A stretch of 64,000 nt of DNA from Tepidimonas alkaliphilus (GTDB taxonomy: Bacteria > Pseudomonadota > Gammaproteobacteria > Burkholderiales > Burkholderiaceae_C), in assembly GCF_007556595.1 (NCBI RefSeq), contig NZ_VJNB01000002.1:124001-188000 (forward strand), written 5' to 3'. Positions within the stretch are counted from its first letter, which is position 1. Each line of letters begins with the position of its first letter. A program made the position numbers and the translations under genes. Under the pieces are notes generated by a model, which searched no databases, was not told where the DNA came from, and saw nothing but the letters and a program-made list of their open reading frames with translations. Below are positions 1 to 11,229 of this stretch, piece by piece.

Positions 1-1772
1 GCCAAGCCATGCACGGCCACCGGAATGATTTTCTCCCACGACAAGAAATACGAGGTCTCCATGTCATCCAGCCGGATACCGCGATCGCGCAACAGCGCCA
101 GCGCCTGCGGCACATCGGGGTCGTTTTTAAAGCCAAAATGCAACACCACCTGCCAACAGTCGCGCCCGAGCGGCTCGACCTCCACGCGCTTGTCAAAGCC
201 AATCCACGGCACTTCATGATGGCGCACGGTAACAAACAAATTGGTTTCGTGCAGCACTTTGTTGTGCTTGAGGTTGTGCAGCAAAGCGTGGGGGGTGCTG
301 CCTTTTTCGGCGTGGAGAAACACCGCGGTGCCCGGCACCCGCACCGGCGGGCTTAAAAAGACGGAGTCCAAGAAGGCCGGCAGATCGATCGTCTCCTGGC
401 GCAACCGCTGGCTGAGCAGCTCGCGTCCCCGCTTCCAGGTTGTCATGAGACCCAACATCAACGCGCCGATGACCAGCGGAAACCAACCTCCATCCAACAC
501 TTTGACGGCGTTGGCCGCCAGCAGCGCGCCATCCAACGCCAGAAAGCAGCCGGTGGCGGCGACGCACAGCAGCCAAGGATAGCGCCAGGCATACCGGATG
601 ACAAAAAAGGCCATCACGGTGGTGATGAACATGTTGAGGGTCACGGCAATGCCGTAAGCGGACGCCAACTCGCTGCTGGAGCCAAACACCGCCACCGCCA
701 CCACCACGCCGGCGTAAAGCGCCCAATTGACCAGCGGCAGATAAATCTGGCCTGCCGCGCGCGCCGAGGTGTGGATGATGCGCAGCCGCGGCAGGTAGCC
801 CAATTGAATCACCTGCTTGGTAACCGAAAAAGCCGCCGAAATCAACGCCTGCGAGGCAATGACGGTGGCCACGGTAGCCAGCAACACCAGCGGCGCCAAC
901 GCCCATCGCGGGGCCAGCTCGAAAAACGGGTTATCGATGTCTTGCGGATGGGCCAGCAGCAACGCGCCCTGGCCAAAATAATTCAGCACCAGCGCCGGCA
1001 TGACCCAACCAAACCAAGCCAGCCGGATCGGACGGCGCCCAAAATGGCCCATGTCGGCGTAGAGGGCCTCCGCGCCGGTGACGCACAGCACGATGGCCGC
1101 CAGCGCTGCAAACGCCACCGCCGGCTGCTCAATGACAAACCGCCACGCATGATGCGGACTGAGCGCCGCCAGCACCTGCGGGTGCTGCACGATGGGGCCC
1201 AACCCCAGCGCCGCCAGCACCGCAAACCACAGCAACATCACCGGCCCGAACAAGGCCCCTACGCGGGCGGTGCCGTGTTTTTGCAGCGCAAACAGCGCCG
1301 TCAGCACCGCCAGTGTCAGCGGCACCACGAAGGGTTGTAGCCCCGGGGCCGCCACCTCCAGTCCCTCCACCGCCGACAGCACCGAGATGGCCGGCGTGAT
1401 CACCCCATCGCCAAAAAAGATGGCGGTGCCCAGCATCCCCAACCCCAGCAGCGCGCGCCGCAGCACGGGCCGATCTTGCACAGCCATGGAAGCCAGCGCC
1501 AGCATCGCCACCAAGCCGCCTTCGCCGTGGTTGTCGGCCCGCAGAATCAGCGTGACGTATTTCAGCGACACCACCAGCGTCAGCAGCCAAAACATCAGCG
1601 ACAAGATGCCCAGAATGTGCTCCGGCGTGGCGGGCACGCGGCCCGTGGCAAACACCTCTTTGAGGGCATACAGCGGGCTGGTGCCGATGTCCCCATAGAC
1701 GACGCCGAGGGCCGCCAGCGTCAAGGCGGCCAGCCTGCCACCCCGCGGCGCAGGCGTTGTGCCGTGAGCCAC
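1..1772 (-). CDS. kup: Kup low-affinity potassium transporter (partial, C-terminus beyond window)
   Basis: Inner-membrane K+ uptake protein of the KUP/HAK family, probably a K+:H+ symporter. 590 codons are visible and the 3' end runs off the window; the family is usually about 620 residues, so only a short tail is missing. The N-terminal [15 protein letters not shown] block is diagnostic, followed by many hydrophobic helices and a soluble C-terminal domain with [11 protein letters not shown] and the ETSYFLSRE block near the visible end. The start is a GTG at 1772, four bases after the gshA stop, so the two genes are probably co-transcribed and translationally coupled. No alternative function fits. 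Confidence 0.93.
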   Translation of the reverse strand, partial: MAHGTTPAPRGGRLAALTLAALGVVYGDIGTSPLYALKEVFATGRVPATPEHILGILSLMFWLLTLVVSLKYVTLILRADNHGEGGLVAMLALASMAVQDRPVLRRALLGLGMLGTAIFFGDGVITPAISVLSAVEGLEVAAPGLQPFVVPLTLAVLTALFALQKHGTARVGALFGPVMLLWFAVLAALGLGPIVQHPQVLAALSPHHAWRFVIEQPAVAFAALAAIVLCVTGAEALYADMGHFGRRPIRLAWFGWVMPALVLNYFGQGALLLAHPQDIDNPFFELAPRWALAPLVLLATVATVIASQALISAAFSVTKQVIQLGYLPRLRIIHTSARAAGQIYLPLVNWALYAGVVVAVAVFGSSSELASAYGIAVTLNMFITTVMAFFVIRYAWRYPWLLCVAATGCFLALDGALLAANAVKVLDGGWFPLVIGALMLGLMTTWKRGRELLSQRLRQETIDLPAFLDSVFLSPPVRVPGTAVFLHAEKGSTPHALLHNLKHNKVLHETNLFVTVRHHEVPWIGFDKRVEVEPLGRDCWQVVLHFGFKNDPDVPQALALLRDRGIRLDDMETSYFLSWEKIIPVAVHGL

Positions 1773-1776
1773 GGCG

Positions 1777-3072
1777 TCAAACCTCGGCTTCCGCCTCAGG
1801 GTCGGTGGCCTCCAGCTCGTAAGCCGCCGCCAGCATCGCCAGCCGCGCCACCACGCCGTACATGTAGAAGCGGTTGGGGACGCTGGCCCCCGGCGGGCTG
1901 CCCGGCTGCGGCTGCAGCGCGCTCTTCTCGAACGCCAGCGGCACAAAGCTCGCCCCGGGGGCGTTGAGGTTCTCGTCGACGCCGCGCTCAGCGTGCACGC
2001 GGTAGAAGCCCCCCACCACGTAGCGGTCCATCATGTAAACCACCGGCTCGGCCACGGCATCGTTGATCTGTTCGTGCGTGATGACCCCCTCCTGGATCAG
2101 TACGCCGGTGACCTGGCGGCCGTCCTTGATGATGTTCATCTTGTTCTTGGTGCGGCGGTTGAGCTGGGCCAGCTCGGCGGCGTCGCGCACCATCATGACG
2201 CCCATGCCGTAGGTGCCGTTGTCGGCCTTGACGACGACGAACGGGCGCTCCTGGATGCCGTATTCCTTGTATTTACGCCGGATGCGCGCCAGCAGCGCGT
2301 CCACCTGCGTCTGCAGGCATTCCAGCCCCTGCCCCTCGGCGAAGTTGACCTCGCCGCAGTGCGTGAACATCGGGTTGATCAGCCATGGATCGATGCCGAT
2401 CAGCTTGCCGAAGCGCTTGGCCACCTCCTCGTAGGCGCGGAAGTGGTTGCTCTTGCGCCGCACGTGCCAGCCGGCGTGCAGCGGCGGCAGCAGATATTGC
2501 TCGTGCAGATCCTCCAGGATACCCGGCACGCCGGCGGAGAGGTCGTTGTTGAGCAGGATGGTGCAGGGGTCGAAGTGCTTCAGCCCAATGCGCCGCCCCT
2601 CGCGCACGATCGGCTCCAGCACGATGCGCTCGCCGCCGGGCAGGTCGATCGTGGTCGGCTCCTTGATCTCCGGGTTGAGCGAGCCGATGCGCACGTTGAG
2701 CCCCGCCGAATAGAAGATGCGCTGCAGCTGCGCCACGTTCATCAGGTAGAACGTGTTGCGCGTGTGGTTCTCCGGCACCAGCAGCAGGTTCTTGGCCTCC
2801 GGGCAGATCTTTTCGATCGCGGCCATGGCGGCCTGCACCGCCAGCGGCAGCATCTCGGCCGTCAGGTTGTTCCAGCCGCCGGGAAACAGGTTGGTGTCCA
2901 CCGGCGCCAGCTTGAAGCCGGCGTTGCGGATGTCCACCGAGGTGTAGAACGGCGGCGTGTGCTCCATCCACTCCAGCCGGAACCAGCGCTCGATGACCGG
3001 GGTAGATTCGAGGATGCGCTGCTCCAGCTCGTTGATCGGGCCGGTCAGCGCGGTGACCAGGTGCGGAACCAT
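1777..3072 (-). CDS. gshA: Glutamate-cysteine ligase, proteobacterial GshA type
   Basis: Catalyses the first step of glutathione synthesis, joining glutamate and cysteine with ATP. The 431-residue protein belongs to the GshA family found mainly in betaproteobacteria, not the E. coli-type ligase. Typical blocks include the N-terminal [15 protein letters not shown], the RNTFYLMN segment and a central [12 protein letters not shown] glycine-rich segment. The ATG at 3072 is chosen because GGAGGG lies 7 bases upstream; a longer reading to 3174 has no such site. gshB, often found downstream in relatives, is absent and kup follows instead. It is divergent from the MFS gene, with a 151-base shared region. 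Confidence 0.94.
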   Translation of the reverse strand: MVPHLVTALTGPINELEQRILESTPVIERWFRLEWMEHTPPFYTSVDIRNAGFKLAPVDTNLFPGGWNNLTAEMLPLAVQAAMAAIEKICPEAKNLLLVPENHTRNTFYLMNVAQLQRIFYSAGLNVRIGSLNPEIKEPTTIDLPGGERIVLEPIVREGRRIGLKHFDPCTILLNNDLSAGVPGILEDLHEQYLLPPLHAGWHVRRKSNHFRAYEEVAKRFGKLIGIDPWLINPMFTHCGEVNFAEGQGLECLQTQVDALLARIRRKYKEYGIQERPFVVVKADNGTYGMGVMMVRDAAELAQLNRRTKNKMNIIKDGRQVTGVLIQEGVITHEQINDAVAEPVVYMMDRYVVGGFYRVHAERGVDENLNAPGASFVPLAFEKSALQPQPGSPPGASVPNRFYMYGVVARLAMLAAAYELEATDPEAEAEV

Positions 3073-3133
3073 GGGGTTGCCCTCCGCGACGGAATGCGAA
3101 GCGCCGGGCCAGCCAGCCCCGCGCGATGCGCCG

Positions 3134-3139
3134 ATTGTA
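3134..3139 (-). promoter_or_regulatory. Candidate -10 box of gshA-kup
   Basis: On the minus strand the hexamer reads TACAAT, five of six matches to the sigma-70 consensus, about 60 bases upstream of the gshA ATG. No convincing -35 element is seen 16-18 bases further upstream, so this is a -10-only prediction. Confidence 0.35.
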
Positions 3140-3223
3140 GAAAGCTCCCGTGGCCATGCCGGCGCCGCTGTCACTTCGGGTCAGCCAGGTAGCCCGGCGC
3201 GGGGCTGCGGTATAACCCATACG

Positions 3224-4417
3224 ATGAACCGGAATCTTTGGCTGCTGGCCGCCGCGCAAGGCCTGTTTCTAACCAACAACGTCGTCTTCATCGCCATCAA
3301 CGGCTTGGTGGGCCTGAGCCTGGCGCCAGCCGGCTGGATGGCCACGCTGCCGGTGATGGGCTACGTGGTCGGCGGGGCGCTGTCCACCGGGCTGGTGGCG
3401 CGCTCGCAGGCGCGCTGGGGGCGGCAGGTGGCATTCCAGCTGGGCCTGGCGGTGGCGTTCGTCTCGGCGTTGCTGGCGGCGCTGGCGCTGTGGCTGGGCA
3501 GCTTCGCGCTGCTGGTGACGGCCACGGTGGTGGCGGGCTACTACAGCGCCAACGGGCAGCTCTACCGCTTCGCCGCCGGGGAACTGGCCGCGCCGTCGCA
3601 GCGCGAGAAGGCCGTCTCGCTGGTGCTGGCCGGCGGGCTGATCGGCGCCATCGTCGGGCCGAACCTGGCCAACCACACGCGCGACGTGCTTGGCACGCCG
3701 TTCCTCGGCGCCTACCTGGCGCTGGCGCTGTTGGCGCTGCTGTCGATGGCGGTGATGGCCGGCATCCGCTTTCCGGCCGAGCCGCCGCGCCCCGCCGGGG
3801 CGGCCGCGGGCGGCCGCAGCGTGCTTGAGCTGCTGCGCGAGCCACGCTTCGCGGTGGCGGCGCTGGGCGCGGCGCTGGGCTACGGCGTCATGAACCTGCT
3901 GATGGCCGCCACCCCGCTGGCGATGCAGACCTGCGGCATGCCGTTTTCGGATGCGGCGCTGGTGCTGGAGTGGCACGTGATCGGCATGTTCGCGCCGGGC
4001 TTCGTCACCGGGCACCTGATCCAGCGCTTCGGCGTGCTGCGCATCATGGGCGTGGGCGTGCTGCTGAACGCCGCCTGCATCGCGATTGCGCTGTCGGGGC
4101 AGGATCTGCACCAGTTCCTGATCGCGCTGTTCCTGCTCGGCGTCGGCTGGAACTTCCTGTTCACCGGCAGCACGACGCTGGCGATGCAGGCCTACCGCCC
4201 GGAGGAGAAGGACCGCGCGCAGGCAGCGATCAACTTCGGGGTCTTTGCGACGATGGCGCTGACGTCGTTCGCCTCCGGCGCGCTGGTGACGACGCAGGGC
4301 TGGTGGTGGCTCAACCTCGGCTCCACGGTGCCGGTGGCGATCACCGGCCTGGCGCTGCTGGCGCTGGCGTGGCGGCAGCGCAGCCGTGGCGCGGCAGCGA
4401 CGGTTTCGCTACGATAG
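3224..4417 (+). CDS. MFS transporter
   Basis: Twelve-helix major facilitator superfamily permease of 397 residues; the substrate cannot be read from the sequence. The N-terminus starts directly in a membrane helix (LWLLAAAQGLFLTNN), with alternating hydrophobic stretches throughout and a charged central loop around residues 195-210. The ATG at 3224 has no Shine-Dalgarno site; instead TATAAC lies at 3211-3216, seven bases upstream, suggesting a leaderless transcript. A longer in-frame reading from 2957 overlaps divergent gshA and is rejected. The MNT nucleotidyltransferase gene follows 25 bases after the stop. Confidence 0.85.
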   Translation: MNRNLWLLAAAQGLFLTNNVVFIAINGLVGLSLAPAGWMATLPVMGYVVGGALSTGLVARSQARWGRQVAFQLGLAVAFVSALLAALALWLGSFALLVTATVVAGYYSANGQLYRFAAGELAAPSQREKAVSLVLAGGLIGAIVGPNLANHTRDVLGTPFLGAYLALALLALLSMAVMAGIRFPAEPPRPAGAAAGGRSVLELLREPRFAVAALGAALGYGVMNLLMAATPLAMQTCGMPFSDAALVLEWHVIGMFAPGFVTGHLIQRFGVLRIMGVGVLLNAACIAIALSGQDLHQFLIALFLLGVGWNFLFTGSTTLAMQAYRPEEKDRAQAAINFGVFATMALTSFASGALVTTQGWWWLNLGSTVPVAITGLALLALAWRQRSRGAAATVSLR

Positions 4418-4442
4418 AACGCCCGCAAACCCCGTCCAGACC

Positions 4443-4829
4443 ATGCCCGCCGTCGTGCTCACGCCCCCCGTCCGTGCCGACACGACGCTCGACGCGCCGA
4501 CGGCGCGCGCCGTGCACGCCTTTCTGGCACGGGTCGCGCCCCGTCACCCGCTGCAGGCCGCGTGGGTGTACGGCAGCCGGGCACGGGGCGATCACCGTCC
4601 CGACAGCGACGTGGACGTGGCGCTGCTGCTGCCGCGTCAGCCGCGCCGCGCGCCGGTGGCGCTCGATCTGGCCGATGCCGCGTTCGACGTCCTGCTGGAG
4701 CACGGGGTGCGCATCTCGCCGCTGCCCGTGTGGCAGGATGAGTGGCTGCAGCCGCAGCGCCACCCCAACCCGGCGCTGCTGAAGCGCATCGCCGACGAAG
4801 GCCGCGCGGTCTGGCCCCTCGAACCATGA
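4443..4829 (+). CDS. MNT-type nucleotidyltransferase (MntA-like, HEPN partner)
   Basis: Small soluble nucleotidyltransferase of 128 residues, minimal (MNT) class. The fold signature GS-x10-DxD is complete: G44-S45, then D56 and D58 as metal ligands. In known HEPN/MNT pairs the MNT protein acts as antitoxin, in some systems by adenylylating the HEPN toxin. Here the stop overlaps the start of the HEPN gene by ATGA (4826-4829), the usual coupling of such modules. Function as an antitoxin is inferred from family and context only. The ATG at 4443 leaves a compact domain; an upstream in-frame start at 4386 overlaps the MFS gene. Confidence 0.85.
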   Translation: MPAVVLTPPVRADTTLDAPTARAVHAFLARVAPRHPLQAAWVYGSRARGDHRPDSDVDVALLLPRQPRRAPVALDLADAAFDVLLEHGVRISPLPVWQDEWLQPQRHPNPALLKRIADEGRAVWPLEP

Positions 4830-5224
4830 ACGCCGCCGCCCTGCTGGCCAAGTCCGAGGTGGCGGCGGCTTCGGCGCAAGCCCTGCTGGAACGCGGCGAT
4901 GCCGACGGCGCCGTCAACCGCGCCTACGATGCGATGTTCGATGCCGCGCGCGCGATCCTGACGGCGGCCTTGGGAGAGATGGAAGCGGGGGCCGCGGCAC
5001 GCACCCACAGCGGCCTGATCGCCGCATTCGGCCTGCATATCGTCAAACCAGGCCGCATGCCGCGCGAGTACGGACGCCAGCTCAACCGCGCGCTGGAACT
5101 GCGCCAGCTGGCGGACTACACCGGGGAATCGATCGACATGGCCGAGGCCGCGGAGCTGGTGCAGCAGGCACGGCGCTTCGTGCAGGCGGTGCGACAGGCC
5201 GTGCCGAAAACGGACGAGGTCTGA
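4826..5224 (+). CDS. HEPN domain protein (HepT-like, MNT partner)
   Basis: All-helical HEPN protein of 132 residues. The core helix reads NRAYDAMFDAARAIL (from N31). Catalytic HEPN RNases carry R-x4-6-H; here R32 is followed after six residues by D39 in place of the histidine. The second helix pair (THSGLIAAF, then REYGRQLNRALELRQLADYT) is typical of the family. It overlaps the MNT gene by four bases and probably forms a complex with its product. Whether it is an active toxin, a nucleotide-binding protein or an inactivated toxin is uncertain because of the Asp substitution, which also occurs in some other proteins of this subfamily. Confidence 0.82.
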   Translation: MNAAALLAKSEVAAASAQALLERGDADGAVNRAYDAMFDAARAILTAALGEMEAGAAARTHSGLIAAFGLHIVKPGRMPREYGRQLNRALELRQLADYTGESIDMAEAAELVQQARRFVQAVRQAVPKTDEV

Positions 5225-5261
5225 ATCCGAGCCGCCAAAGCCGAGACCCCGCCGCGTGCCG

Positions 5262-6767
<1,506 letters not shown>

Positions 6768-6805
6768 GATGGATGCATCAAACGCAAGGGGGTGCGACAA
6801 CAGGT

Positions 6806-8983
6806 TCAACCCGCGGGTTGGGCTGGCGCCGCGGCGGGCGGGTCGGCCGGCTCCAGCGGCGCGGGCCGGCCGAAATGGTAGCCCTGGAACAGCCGGCAGC
6901 CCATCGCGCGCAGCACTTCGTATTGACCAACCGTCTCCACGCCCTCGGCCACCACCTCCATCTCCAGGCTCTGCGCCAGCTGCAGGATGGTGCGGGCGAT
7001 CGCCGCGTCGTTGGGGTCGCTCAGCAGGTCGCGCACAAAGCTGCGGTCGATCTTGAGCTGCGTCAGCGGCAGGCGCTTGAGGTAGGCAAGCGACGAGTAG
7101 CCGGTGCCGAAGTCGTCCAGCGCGAACTGGATGCCGAGGCTGGCGAGCGCCTCCATCTTCGCGATGGTGTCCTCCACGTCGTGCAGCAGCAGGCTTTCGG
7201 TCAGCTCCAGCTTCAGCCGGCGCGGGTCGGCGCCGGCATCCGCCAGCGCGGCCTGCACGCTGGCCACGAAGTCCGGCTGGCGCAGCTGGCGCGCGCTCAG
7301 GTTGACCGCCAGCGTCCAGCCGGCGCGCGCCGGGTCGGCGGCCCAGCGCGCCAGCACGCGGCAGGCCTCGCGCAGCACCCATTGGCCGATCGGCAGGATC
7401 AGCCCGGTCTGCTCCGCCACCGGGATGAACTCCGCCGGCGGCACCATGCCGCGCACCGGGTGGCGCCAACGCAGCAAGGCCTCTTGCCCGCAAGTCTGCG
7501 CTTGAGCATCGACGATGGGCTGGCCAAACAGCGCCAGCTCGCCGTCGCGCAGGCCATGGCGCAGCTCGCGCTGCAGCGTGGCGCGCTGCACAACGCGCGC
7601 CTGCATGGCGGGGTCGAAAAAGCGCACCGCGTTGCGCCCAGCCGCCTTGGAGTGATACATCGCCAAGTCGGCGCGGCCCAAAATCTCTTCGATCTTGTCG
7701 GCTTGCCCGCGAAACAGCGTGATGCCGATGCTGGGCGTGGCCTGCAGATCGTGCCCGCCGATGACGGCAGGCCGCTCCAGCGCCTGGCGCAGCTTTTCAG
7801 CGACCTGTTGGGCGCGCCAGGCCGCTTGCTCTTCGTCGGCGTGCAAATCCTCCAACAGCACCACAAACTCATCGCCGCCGAGCCGTCCAACGGTATCGTC
7901 GGCGCGCACCGCCTCGCGCAAGCGCTGCGCCATCTCGCGCAGCAACGCATCGCCGGCGGCGTGGCCAAACGCGTCGTTGATGTCCTTGAAATCGTCCAGG
8001 TCGATGAAGCACAAGGCGGCCCAGCGCCCGCTGCGCGCGCTGCTGGCCTGCGCTTGCAGCAGGCGATCCTGGAAGGCTCGGCGGTTGCACAACCCAGTCA
8101 GCCCATCGTAAAAAGCCAGTCGTTGAATGGTGGCCTCGGCCTCTTTGCGCGCGGTGATGTCACGTCCGATGCCGCGGTAGCCCCGAAACACCCCCTGCGC
8201 GTCATACACCGGCTCGCCGCTGAGCGCAAACCAGTGGCTGCGCCCGTTGGGCAGGATGCGCTGCACTTCAAAATGCTGAAACGGCTCGCGCCGCCGAACC
8301 GCTTGCAGCAACGCGTTCCAATCCTCGGGGCGAGGACGGTTCAGCGCCGCCACCTCCCAAGGCCGCCGCCCGAGGAACAGCGGCGCGATATCGTGCTCGC
8401 GCACCACCCGCCCTTCCATGCGGGTGTAGCGGCCCTCCTCATCCCATTCCCAGAACCAGTCGGCTGACAGCTCGGTCAAGCTGCGCAGGCGGGCTTCGCT
8501 TTCACGCAGCGCGGCCAGCGTCTGCGCGTGGCGCGTAACGTCGGTATAGATGCGCACCCAACCGCCGCCCGGCAAGGCAATGGTCGAGCCTTGCAGCGTG
8601 CGCCCGCTGGCGGTGGTGTAGCTGTAAACGTGCGGCTCGCCGCTGGCCTGCGTGGCGCGCAGATGGTGCCATACCCGCTCGATCAGGCGCTCAGGCTGGC
8701 CTTTGAGGTCGCCGCGCTCAACCTGCCAACGCACCACTTCGTCGATGAGCGGCGCGCGCGCCATCAGGTCTTCGGGCAGCTCCAGCAACGTCAGCGCGCT
8801 GCGGTTGTAGCCGACCACATGCCCGCACCCATCGAGCACCACCAGCGCGTGTTGCAGATGATCGAGCAGCTCCGCCAGCGACAACCGGCCCGAGCGCGCG
8901 GCCTCATCGGCCGCCACACTGGCCAAACCTGGCAAAACGGAAGGAATGAGAGGAGCGCCCATCGGTTCGGCGGCTGAATCCAC
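6806..8983 (-). CDS. PAS-GGDEF-EAL cyclic-di-GMP signalling protein
   Basis: Soluble 725-residue protein with an N-terminal PAS-like region (about 35-160), a second PAS/PAC (about 165-290, WFWEWDEEGRYTRMEG to YRGIGRDITARKEAE), a GGDEF domain and an EAL domain. Both enzyme signatures look intact: GGDEF at 369-373 with an inhibitory-site RxxD (R360, D363) five residues before it, and EAL at E501 with NLSARQ, ELTESLLL, DDFGTGYSS, LKIDRSFV and AEGVET. It may therefore both make and break c-di-GMP. The first start is a GTG at 8983 preceded by TAGACT at 8990-8995 (possible leaderless start); an ATG at 8962 is the alternative. It lies beside the chemoreceptor cluster. Confidence 0.93.
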   Translation of the reverse strand: MDSAAEPMGAPLIPSVLPGLASVAADEAARSGRLSLAELLDHLQHALVVLDGCGHVVGYNRSALTLLELPEDLMARAPLIDEVVRWQVERGDLKGQPERLIERVWHHLRATQASGEPHVYSYTTASGRTLQGSTIALPGGGWVRIYTDVTRHAQTLAALRESEARLRSLTELSADWFWEWDEEGRYTRMEGRVVREHDIAPLFLGRRPWEVAALNRPRPEDWNALLQAVRRREPFQHFEVQRILPNGRSHWFALSGEPVYDAQGVFRGYRGIGRDITARKEAEATIQRLAFYDGLTGLCNRRAFQDRLLQAQASSARSGRWAALCFIDLDDFKDINDAFGHAAGDALLREMAQRLREAVRADDTVGRLGGDEFVVLLEDLHADEEQAAWRAQQVAEKLRQALERPAVIGGHDLQATPSIGITLFRGQADKIEEILGRADLAMYHSKAAGRNAVRFFDPAMQARVVQRATLQRELRHGLRDGELALFGQPIVDAQAQTCGQEALLRWRHPVRGMVPPAEFIPVAEQTGLILPIGQWVLREACRVLARWAADPARAGWTLAVNLSARQLRQPDFVASVQAALADAGADPRRLKLELTESLLLHDVEDTIAKMEALASLGIQFALDDFGTGYSSLAYLKRLPLTQLKIDRSFVRDLLSDPNDAAIARTILQLAQSLEMEVVAEGVETVGQYEVLRAMGCRLFQGYHFGRPAPLEPADPPAAAPAQPAG

Positions 8984-9068
8984 CGCACTAGTCTAAACAA
9001 GCCGCCGCCGCGCTCCGCAGCCGGGACAACCCTGAGGTGTCGCGCCTGCGCCGCCCGCTCTGCCTTTT

Positions 9069-11018
9069 TCAGCCGCGGGCGGACTCGGCCAGCCGGAACC
9101 GCGCCACCGCTTGCAGCAGGTCTTGCGCCTGCTGCCGCAAGCTCTCCGCCGCCGCCGTCATCTGCTCCACCAGCGCCGCATTCTGCTGCGTGGCTTGATC
9201 CAGCTGCCCCACCGCCGTGTTGACCTCGCTTAAGCTCTGGCTCTGCTCGCTGGCCGCCGCCGTCACCTCCCCGATCACCCCCACCACCCGCTCGATGGCC
9301 CGCACAATCTCGCCCATCGTCTGCCCAGCTTGCTGCACCTCCTGCCCCCCAGCCTTGACCCGCGCCACGCTTTGCTCAATCAGCTCCTTGATCTCCTTGG
9401 CCGCCTGCGCACTCCTCTGCGCCAGCGCCCGCACCTCCGCAGCCACCACCGCAAAGCCACGCCCCGCCTCGCCTGCGCGCGCCGCCTCCACCGCCGCATT
9501 CAGCGCCAAGATGTTGGTCTGAAACGCTATCCCATCAATCACGCCAATGATGTCGGCCATCTTCTGGCTGGCTTGCTCGATGCTGCCCATGGTGGCCACC
9601 ACTTGCCCCACGCGCTGCCCGCCTTGCTGCGCCGCCGCCGCCGCTTGCTGCGCCAGCTCGCTGGCCGTGCGCGCCGCTTGCGCACTGTGACGCACGCCTT
9701 CGGTGAGATGCTGCACGCTGGCCGCCGTCTGCTGCAGGCTGGCCGCCGCGCTTTCCGTGCGCGCCGACAAATCCCGGTTGCCTTGCGCAATTTCTTGCGC
9801 CGCCGCCGTGACTTGCTCCGAGCCTTGCCGAATCTGGCGAATGGTCTGCGCCAGCCGCTCTTCCATGTCGCGCACCGCCCGCACCACGCTGCCCGGCGCC
9901 AGCTCGTGACCACGCCAGTCCGCCCCGCTCAAGTCCCCTTCGGCCACCCGCGTGACGTGCCGCGCCACTTCGTGCGGGTCATCGCCCAGCGGACCCAGCA
10001 CCGAGCGCTTCAGCTCCCAGCCCATCGCCCCCAGCACCAGCAGCAGCGCCACCAAGCCCAGCCCCGCCCCCAGCCACGCATCGCGCCGCAGCGGCGCCAC
10101 CACCTCCGCCTTGGGCACCACACTGACCACCGCCCAGCTCTGCCCCGTCTGCGCCACCTCCAGCGACTCCACCGCATACAGCTGGCCCCCAACCTCCCAC
10201 ACCCCATCGCGACCCTGCCGCACCGCCTCCACCACCTCCTGCGGATAACCTGCCTGCTGCAGCGTCTGACCATTGCGCTCCGCTTGCGGGTGAGCAACGA
10301 TGGCGGCTTGGTCTGACACCAGCATCATGTGGCCGCTGTCATACAGGCGTTGCCGCGCCACGCGGTCGGACAGGGTATCCAACGGCACATCGACGGTGGT
10401 CAAACCCAAAAAACGCTCGCCCTCCAGAATCGGCTGGCTGATCGTGACCATCAGCACATCCTTGCCCTCGACAGGGTATGGGTAGGGCTCGCTGATGACC
10501 TGGCGCTTTTTTTGCCGCGGCACCACATACCAATCCCCCGCGCCAGGTTTTTCGTAATCGATCAGTTTTTCGCTGCCGATTTTGCTGCCGCTGCGAAACC
10601 ACCATGGAATCAGGCGCCCGGTTTCGTCGTGCAGGGCGTCGGCGTTGACAAATTCGGCGTCCTTGCCATCAAAAGCGTTGGGCTCCCAGGCCGTGGAAGC
10701 GCCAATGATCAGCGGGTTGCTGATCAGGCCGCCGCGCACGATGTCGTTGGCCACCTTGCGGTCGGCGTGCCCGCTGCGGCGCAGCTCATCCAGCGCCGAG
10801 GCCATCGCCGCGGCGGTGGCTGCCGCGCTCTCAAACAGCCGCTGCGCCTCGCGCGCATATTGCTGCGTCTGCAATTGCAGACTGGCCTTGCGGTCGGCCA
10901 GCATCGTGGCTTGCTGGCTCCACAAGCGCACCCCGAGCAGCGCCACCACGACTGCGGCAATCACCGCCCCCAAGCGGAACAGCACGCGCCACTCGAAACT
11001 CCATCGCACTTGCGCCAT
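9069..11018 (-). CDS. Methyl-accepting chemotaxis protein with dCache sensor
   Basis: Transmembrane chemoreceptor of 649 residues: TM1 (about 12-32), a large periplasmic double-Cache-like domain (about 35-310, with [17 protein letters not shown] and [13 protein letters not shown]), TM2 (about 315-335), HAMP and a cytoplasmic signalling rod. The hairpin tip ([16 protein letters not shown]) is intact. The ATG at 11018 is chosen because GGAGGG lies eight bases upstream; a start at 11051 lacks this. The C-terminus (AESARG) has no CheR/CheB-docking pentapeptide. The ligand is not predictable; dCache sensors often bind amino or organic acids. It is separated by 211 bases from the next receptor. Confidence 0.93.
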   Translation of the reverse strand: MAQVRWSFEWRVLFRLGAVIAAVVVALLGVRLWSQQATMLADRKASLQLQTQQYAREAQRLFESAAATAAAMASALDELRRSGHADRKVANDIVRGGLISNPLIIGASTAWEPNAFDGKDAEFVNADALHDETGRLIPWWFRSGSKIGSEKLIDYEKPGAGDWYVVPRQKKRQVISEPYPYPVEGKDVLMVTISQPILEGERFLGLTTVDVPLDTLSDRVARQRLYDSGHMMLVSDQAAIVAHPQAERNGQTLQQAGYPQEVVEAVRQGRDGVWEVGGQLYAVESLEVAQTGQSWAVVSVVPKAEVVAPLRRDAWLGAGLGLVALLLVLGAMGWELKRSVLGPLGDDPHEVARHVTRVAEGDLSGADWRGHELAPGSVVRAVRDMEERLAQTIRQIRQGSEQVTAAAQEIAQGNRDLSARTESAAASLQQTAASVQHLTEGVRHSAQAARTASELAQQAAAAAQQGGQRVGQVVATMGSIEQASQKMADIIGVIDGIAFQTNILALNAAVEAARAGEAGRGFAVVAAEVRALAQRSAQAAKEIKELIEQSVARVKAGGQEVQQAGQTMGEIVRAIERVVGVIGEVTAAASEQSQSLSEVNTAVGQLDQATQQNAALVEQMTAAAESLRQQAQDLLQAVARFRLAESARG

Positions 11019-11229
11019 GGCCAGTTCCCTCCTACGTCCTGCGTCAACCAACGGGATCGCACTGGGCAGCGGGCACGCCTTGGCGGGGCCGCGGGCGGGA
11101 CACCGCCACCGCTTAAGGCCTTCAGCCCCGGTTGCAAGCCGGCCCGAGGCCAGTTTGAGACGATGCTATATCAAGTCAGTGACACGCCAAGCGCCTTGGG
11201 TCAGGCTGCCACGGCGCAAACGGTTCCGA

